From NCBI RefSeq assembly GCF_016881005.1, contig NZ_JACOPV010000014.1, forward strand, positions 124,001 to 188,000: 64,000 nt of DNA. Direction: 5' to 3'. Position numbers and translations under genes: made by a program. The notes below the pieces were generated by a model that did not search any database, was not told the origin of the DNA, and was given only the letters and a program-made list of their open reading frames with translations. Every line of letters starts with the position of its first letter. The stretch's first letter is position 1. The stretch is from Pseudomonas arcuscaelestis (GTDB lineage Bacteria > Pseudomonadota > Gammaproteobacteria > Pseudomonadales > Pseudomonadaceae). This document shows positions 59,734 through 64,000 of this stretch, piece by piece.

Positions 59734-61100
59734 TAATGTTTCTCCCCGCTGGAACCGCACAATGCCACCACGACGTTCTCCATCGCAGCGCTGCGCGAAC
59801 CCTTGATCAAAATAGTGGTATTAGTGGCCTGTTCGGCGCGAACGGCGTCGATCAGATCCGCTTGATTAGCGAAATGTCGGGCATTGGTGCCGAACACTGC
59901 TACCGCATGAGCCATGTTCTGGCCCACCGCATAGAGTGCCGAAACCTTGTCTTTGGCGTACTCGCCTACCTGCCGATGCCCTTCCTCAGCCCACTGGCCC
60001 AATTCGCCGATATCCCCGAGCACCAGAACGGTGCGGCCGGAAAAGCCGGCGAGTATATCAACGGCAGCGCACATAGAGGTGGGGTTTGCGTTATAGGTGT
60101 CATCGATCACGCGTACGCCGTTGGCGGCCATCTGCACCACGGTGCGGCCCTTGACCGGCTGCACGCAGTTCAAGCCCTGGACAATTCCGTCCAGCGCCAG
60201 ACCAAAGGCATGTGCGGCGGCGGCGGCGGCCAGAGCGTTGGCAACGTTGTGGGTGCCCAGCAGATTGAGCTGAACCCGTGCCACGCCTAGCGGACTGTGC
60301 AGATCGAAGGACGGGCAACCGCGTTCATCCTGAGCGAGGTTTGCGGCATGAAAATCCGCGCCGGCGTTGTTCAAGGCGAAAGTCAGCAGGCGACGATTAC
60401 CGGCGCGTTGTTTCCAGATACCGAACGCCTTGTCTTCCAGGTTCAATACAGCCACGCCATCCTGGCCCAAACCTTCGAGGATCTCGCCCTTGGCTTCGAC
60501 AATTTTCTCAGGACCACCGAACTCGCCGACATGTGCGGTTCCGGCGTTGTTGATCAGGGCTACCTGCGGCTTGGTCAGCCCCACGGTATAGGCGATCTCA
60601 CCAATACGCGAAGCGCCCAACTCGATAACTGCCGCCGTATGTTCCGGGGCAATTTCGAGCAGCGTCAACGGCGCGCCAAGGTCGTTGTTGAGGTTGCCAC
60701 GGGTGGCCAGAACCGAACCGCGGGTGCGCAAAATGCTGGCGAGCATTTCCTTGACCGTGGTCTTGCCACTGGAGCCGGTAATGGCGGCGACAGGTTTGTC
60801 GAATGCACTGCGGTTCAGCGCACCCAGTTGACCCAGGGCCAAACGACAGTCGGCAACCAGCAACTGCGGCAGCTTGCTGCCGGGCACTTCACGCTCGACC
60901 AGGGCCGCAACGGCGCCCTTGGCCTGCACTTCATTCAGATAGTCATGACCGTCAAAGCGCGGGCCTGCCAGGGCAATGAACAGTTGCCCGGCAACGATTG
61001 CGCGACTGTCGATACTGACGCCGGTAAACGTCGCATCGGCACTGATCAGACGCCCCTGCAGGGCGGGGGTGAGCTGGCTGAGGGTCAATGGCTTAAGCAT
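59733..61100 (-). CDS. murF: UDP-N-acetylmuramoyl-tripeptide--D-alanyl-D-alanine ligase MurF
   Basis: 455 aa Mur ligase adding the D-Ala-D-Ala dipeptide made by DdlB. The P-loop is AITGSSGKTTVKEMLASIL, the Mur motif is LINNAGTAHVGEFG, and the substrate region is VIDDTYNANPTSMCAA with VLGDIGELGQ. ATG at 61100 overlaps murE by 8 bases. Confidence 0.96.
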   Translation of the reverse strand: MLKPLTLSQLTPALQGRLISADATFTGVSIDSRAIVAGQLFIALAGPRFDGHDYLNEVQAKGAVAALVEREVPGSKLPQLLVADCRLALGQLGALNRSAFDKPVAAITGSSGKTTVKEMLASILRTRGSVLATRGNLNNDLGAPLTLLEIAPEHTAAVIELGASRIGEIAYTVGLTKPQVALINNAGTAHVGEFGGPEKIVEAKGEILEGLGQDGVAVLNLEDKAFGIWKQRAGNRRLLTFALNNAGADFHAANLAQDERGCPSFDLHSPLGVARVQLNLLGTHNVANALAAAAAAHAFGLALDGIVQGLNCVQPVKGRTVVQMAANGVRVIDDTYNANPTSMCAAVDILAGFSGRTVLVLGDIGELGQWAEEGHRQVGEYAKDKVSALYAVGQNMAHAVAVFGTNARHFANQADLIDAVRAEQATNTTILIKGSRSAAMENVVVALCGSSGEKH

Positions 61101-62556
61101 TGGCGGCTCCCCAGGCGGCAAGCGCCTTCTCGGCCTCGACCAGGTCAGAAAAGTCGTGGCGCTGACCGTTGATTTCCTGATAGTCCTCGTGCCCTTTGCC
61201 GGCCAGGACGATGACGTCGTCAACCCCGGCGCTGGCGATAAATTGAGCAATGGCGGCGCCACGACCGGCAACGAACTCGACGGCTTCAGCCTTGGCAAAG
61301 CCAGGTTGGATGTCGGCGAAAATTTGCTGCGGGTCTTCGCTGCGGGGGTTGTCGTCGGTCACCAGCACGCGATCGGCCAGACGCTCGGCAACCTCGGCCA
61401 TCAATGGACGCTTGCCGCGATCACGATCGCCACCGCAACCGAACAGGCACAGCAATTGCCCTTTGGCGTGCGGACGCAGGGCCAGAAGGACCTGCTCCAG
61501 GGCATCAGGGGTATGGGCGTAATCAACCACTACCAGCGGCTTGCTACCACCACCCAGGCGCTGCATGCGGCCAATCGGCCCTTCCAGCTTGGGGGTGACT
61601 TGCAGGATTTCATCCAATGGATAATCAAGCGCCAGCAAGGTTCCGACCGCTGCCAGCATGTTGCTCAAATTGAAACGACCGAGCAGACGGCTGCGCAGCG
61701 TGCGTTCACCCTGGGCGGTGACAATAACTGCACGTACGCCATCATCGTCGAAATGCGCTTCGCGGCAGTACAGCGAAGCGGCGCTATCTTTCAAGCTGTA
61801 GCTGATCAGCCGCGATTCGGCGTATTCACGGGCCAGGCGACGACCAAACTCGTCATCCAGGTTGACCACTCGGCAACGCAGATCGGGCCAGGCAAACAAA
61901 CGCGCCTTGGCATTTTCATAAGCCTGCATGCTGCCGTGGTAATCGAGGTGGTCGCGCGACAGGTTGGTCATCACCGCGATATCGAATGCCAAGGCCGCAA
62001 CCCGTCCCTGCTCCAGGGCATGGGAGGAAACCTCCATGGCAATGGCCTTCGCCCCAGCCTTCTTCAGGTCGTTAAGGGTCGCCTGCACGGCAATCGGGTC
62101 CGGGGTAGTCAAACGGCCGCTTTGCAGCTCGCCATAAAACCCGGTTCCCAGTGTGCCGATCAGGCCGCAACGTTGACCCAACGCGTCCAGTGCCTGGGCT
62201 ACCAGTTGGGTAACGCTGGTCTTACCGTTGGTACCGGTGACCCCTACCAGATTGAGCTGACGGCTTGGCTCGCCATAAAAGCGTCCAGCGATATCCGACA
62301 GCTGGGCAATCAGGCCCTTGACCGGAATCAGCGGCGCATCCGTGATCGGCAGCACCGTGGCGTTTTCAGCTTCATAAGCCACTGCTGCCGCACCGCGCTT
62401 GAGCGCATCGGCAATATGCTCGCGACCATCGACCAGAGCGCCCGGCACGGCCAGGAACAGATCGCCTGGACGAATATTACGGCTGTCCAGCGTCAACTCG
62501 CGAATCAATGGATCGCGACTGGCCTGAGGAAAAAGTTTGCTCAATGGCATCGTCAT
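61093..62556 (-). CDS. murE: UDP-N-acetylmuramoyl-L-alanyl-D-glutamate--2,6-diaminopimelate ligase MurE
   Basis: 487 aa Mur ligase adding the third residue. The DNPR motif in LVTDDNPRSEDPQ shows selectivity for meso-diaminopimelate, as expected for a Gram-negative. The P-loop is GVTGTNGKTSVTQLVA, with TTPDPIAVQ and NLSRDHLDYHG. The ATG at 62556 overlaps the ftsI stop (TGATG); a second ATG two codons in is an alternative. Confidence 0.96.
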   Translation of the reverse strand: MTMPLSKLFPQASRDPLIRELTLDSRNIRPGDLFLAVPGALVDGREHIADALKRGAAAVAYEAENATVLPITDAPLIPVKGLIAQLSDIAGRFYGEPSRQLNLVGVTGTNGKTSVTQLVAQALDALGQRCGLIGTLGTGFYGELQSGRLTTPDPIAVQATLNDLKKAGAKAIAMEVSSHALEQGRVAALAFDIAVMTNLSRDHLDYHGSMQAYENAKARLFAWPDLRCRVVNLDDEFGRRLAREYAESRLISYSLKDSAASLYCREAHFDDDGVRAVIVTAQGERTLRSRLLGRFNLSNMLAAVGTLLALDYPLDEILQVTPKLEGPIGRMQRLGGGSKPLVVVDYAHTPDALEQVLLALRPHAKGQLLCLFGCGGDRDRGKRPLMAEVAERLADRVLVTDDNPRSEDPQQIFADIQPGFAKAEAVEFVAGRGAAIAQFIASAGVDDVIVLAGKGHEDYQEINGQRHDFSDLVEAEKALAAWGAANA

Positions 62557-64000
62557 CAACCGCGCCCTCCCTTGGCGGGCGCAGCATCAACCTGCTGCTG
62601 TGGTGTTGCCGCCGGCAGGTTGTCCGGCGGAATGTTCATCAGGCGCAACGTGCCGGACATGACTTTACTGAACACCGGGGCCGAAACCAGGCCACCGAAG
62701 TAGCCGCCCTTGCTGGGCTCGTCGATGACCACGACCACCGCATAGCGTGGATCGCTCATCGGCCCGAATCCGGCGAACAACGAACGATAGGAATTCTCGG
62801 TGTAGCCTTTGGAACCGATGGTGGCCTTACGCGCCGTACCACTCTTGCCACCTACGTGATAGAACGGCACCTGGGCACGGAACACGCCACGCGGCGCCTC
62901 GATTACCTGCTGGACCATGCCCTGGATGGTCTTGGCGACTTCCACCGGCACCACTTGCGTGGACTCTGGGGTCTTGTCGACCTTGAGGATACTCAAGGGC
63001 ACCATTTTGCCGTCGTTGGCCAGTGCGGCGTAGGCGTGGACCAATTGCAGCGCCGTCACCGACAGGCCGTAGCCGTAGGACAGGGTTGCGGTTTCGGCTT
63101 TGCGCCACTCACGATGGTTCGGCAGGTTACCGACCCGCTCACCTGGGAAACCCAGGCCGGTGTACTGACCCAGGCCCAGCTGCGACATCACTCGGTAAAT
63201 CGATTCGCCACCAATATCGAAGGCGATCTTGCTCATGCCGACGTTACTGGAGTTGATCAGAATGCCGGTAAGGTCAAGGATCGGGCCCTCACTGCGCGAT
63301 ACGTCACGAATGGTGTAGCGACCGAGCTGCAAGGTGCCTGGATACACTTCAACCTTGTCGGTCGGCTTCCAGCGTCCGCTCTGCAACGCAGCACTCATGG
63401 ACAACGGCTTTACCGTGGAGCCGGGCTCGAACACGTCGATGATCGCCCGATTGCGCATGGCGGCCGGGAACATGCTGCGGCGGTTGTTCGGGTTGTAAGT
63501 GGGCTGATTGACCATCGCCAGTACTTCACCCGTCTTCACATCCAGAATCACCAGGCTGCCTGCCTTGGCTTCCTGCTCCGCAATTGCGTTACGCAACTCG
63601 CGGGTAGCCAGGTACTGCAGGCGCAGGTCGATGGACAACGCCAAGGTCTTTCCGGCCTTGGCGTTTTTGGTCACTTGAATGTCTTTGATCAGCCGACCGC
63701 GCCGGTCCTTGATCACTTGCCGTTTGCCGGGCACGCCGGCCAGCCACTCGTCGTAGGCCAACTCGACCCCTTCGCGACCATGATCATCAAGGTCGGTAAA
63801 ACCAACCATGTGTGCGGCAACATCGCCTGCAGGGTAGAAACGACGAAATTCCTCGATGCCATAGACACCAGGAACTTTAAGATCGAGTACCACTTGGCCC
63901 TGTTCCGGCGTCAGGCCTCGAACCAGGTAGATGAACTCTTTATTGGCCTGTTGTTCCAGGCGCTGGGTCAGCTGTTGCGGGCTCTGCTTGAGCGCTTCCG
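62556..64000 (-). CDS. ftsI: Penicillin-binding protein 3 FtsI (partial, N-terminus outside window)
   Basis: About 480 codons visible; the frame stays open to the window edge, so the N-terminal cytoplasmic and membrane parts are missing. It is the septal class B transpeptidase working with FtsW. The pedestal domain (ELAYDEWLAGVPGKRQVIKDRRG) is followed by the transpeptidase domain with the active Ser in GSTVKPLS (SxxK), SSN (SxN) and KSGTARKA (KSGT). Main target of aztreonam and other beta-lactams in pseudomonads. Confidence 0.96.
   Translation of the reverse strand, partial: EALKQSPQQLTQRLEQQANKEFIYLVRGLTPEQGQVVLDLKVPGVYGIEEFRRFYPAGDVAAHMVGFTDLDDHGREGVELAYDEWLAGVPGKRQVIKDRRGRLIKDIQVTKNAKAGKTLALSIDLRLQYLATRELRNAIAEQEAKAGSLVILDVKTGEVLAMVNQPTYNPNNRRSMFPAAMRNRAIIDVFEPGSTVKPLSMSAALQSGRWKPTDKVEVYPGTLQLGRYTIRDVSRSEGPILDLTGILINSSNVGMSKIAFDIGGESIYRVMSQLGLGQYTGLGFPGERVGNLPNHREWRKAETATLSYGYGLSVTALQLVHAYAALANDGKMVPLSILKVDKTPESTQVVPVEVAKTIQGMVQQVIEAPRGVFRAQVPFYHVGGKSGTARKATIGSKGYTENSYRSLFAGFGPMSDPRYAVVVVIDEPSKGGYFGGLVSAPVFSKVMSGTLRLMNIPPDNLPAATPQQQVDAAPAKGGRG

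Noticed and set aside
60976..62703. 575-codon open frame on the plus strand opposite murE
   Set aside because: Antisense shadow of the GC-rich murE gene, with no recognisable domain and overlap of the essential gene over its full length.
1..64000. CRISPR array, prophage, integrase/att sites, toxin-antitoxin or defence genes
   Set aside because: No regularly spaced direct repeats and no genes of these classes found; all recognised genes are chromosomal core or common accessory genes.

Overview
The window is a stretch of a Pseudomonas chromosome, most likely from the P. putida group. The evidence is the high-GC codon use and the gene order. From memory, the order olsBA - acpH - xenB - argP/argO - sodB - bifA - imelysin operon - mexVW - inaA - colRS - groESL - fxsA - ampG - mscS - yajQ - panE - argJ - secA - lpxC - ftsZ closely follows P. 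aeruginosa PAO1 (about PA4350 to PA4418). No phage, plasmid, CRISPR array, tRNA or rRNA was seen. Most genes are core genes. The unusual material lies in the intergenic regions.

Layout. (1) 0.1-5 kb: ornithine-lipid genes olsB-olsA, convergent acpH, then an ArsR repressor - MFS exporter - XenB operon with clear palindromic operators. (2) 5-9.4 kb: a coiled-coil membrane protein, an SDR, the ArgP regulator divergent from its exporter ArgO/LysE, and iron superoxide dismutase. (3) 9.7-17 kb: the c-di-GMP phosphodiesterase BifA (TTG start) and a four-gene envelope operon of two imelysins, a di-heme oxidoreductase and a DUF1513 protein. (4) 17-26 kb: the MexVW-type RND pump, then the ColRS two-component system flanked by two target units. 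These are a methyltransferase-InaA-small secreted protein operon and a PAP2 phosphatase, each preceded by a ColR-type binding site. (5) 26.1-27.5 kb: a strongly structured non-coding leader, a DUF6124-type small protein, and repeat locus L1. (6) 27.5-47.3 kb: groESL (sigma-32 promoter and structured leader), fxsA, hugZ (with a Fur box), a DUF481 protein, an alkyltransferase-like protein, ampG, an MdfA-like exporter, mscS, yajQ, panE, a histidine kinase, a PduO-type adenosyltransferase, a Nudix/thiamine-phosphate-synthase-like fusion, a GST, argJ, secA and dciA. (7) 47.3-48.1 kb: repeat locus L2. (8) 48.2-64 kb: lpxC and the dcw cell wall/division cluster, lpxC-ftsZ-ftsA-ftsQ-ddlB-murC-murG-ftsW-murD-mraY-murF-murE-ftsI on the minus strand. 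It is tightly packed with many start/stop overlaps, and ftsI runs off the window.

The main discovery candidates follow. First, L1 and L2 are about 615-bp near-identical repeats in opposite orientation that bracket a 20-kb block. Each is internally an inverted pair of units and each carries a G-quadruplex motif at its inner border. They could drive inversion of the groEL-dciA block. Second, a nested-hairpin leader of about 280 nt precedes the DUF6124 gene, with a 16-bp long-range stem and a second hairpin covering the ribosome binding site. Third, several regulatory sites are readable directly: two ColR sites, a Fur box at hugZ, ArsR operators, and the heat-shock promoter of groES. I found no wholly new multi-gene system. 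The repeats and the leader are the parts least explained by known annotation.
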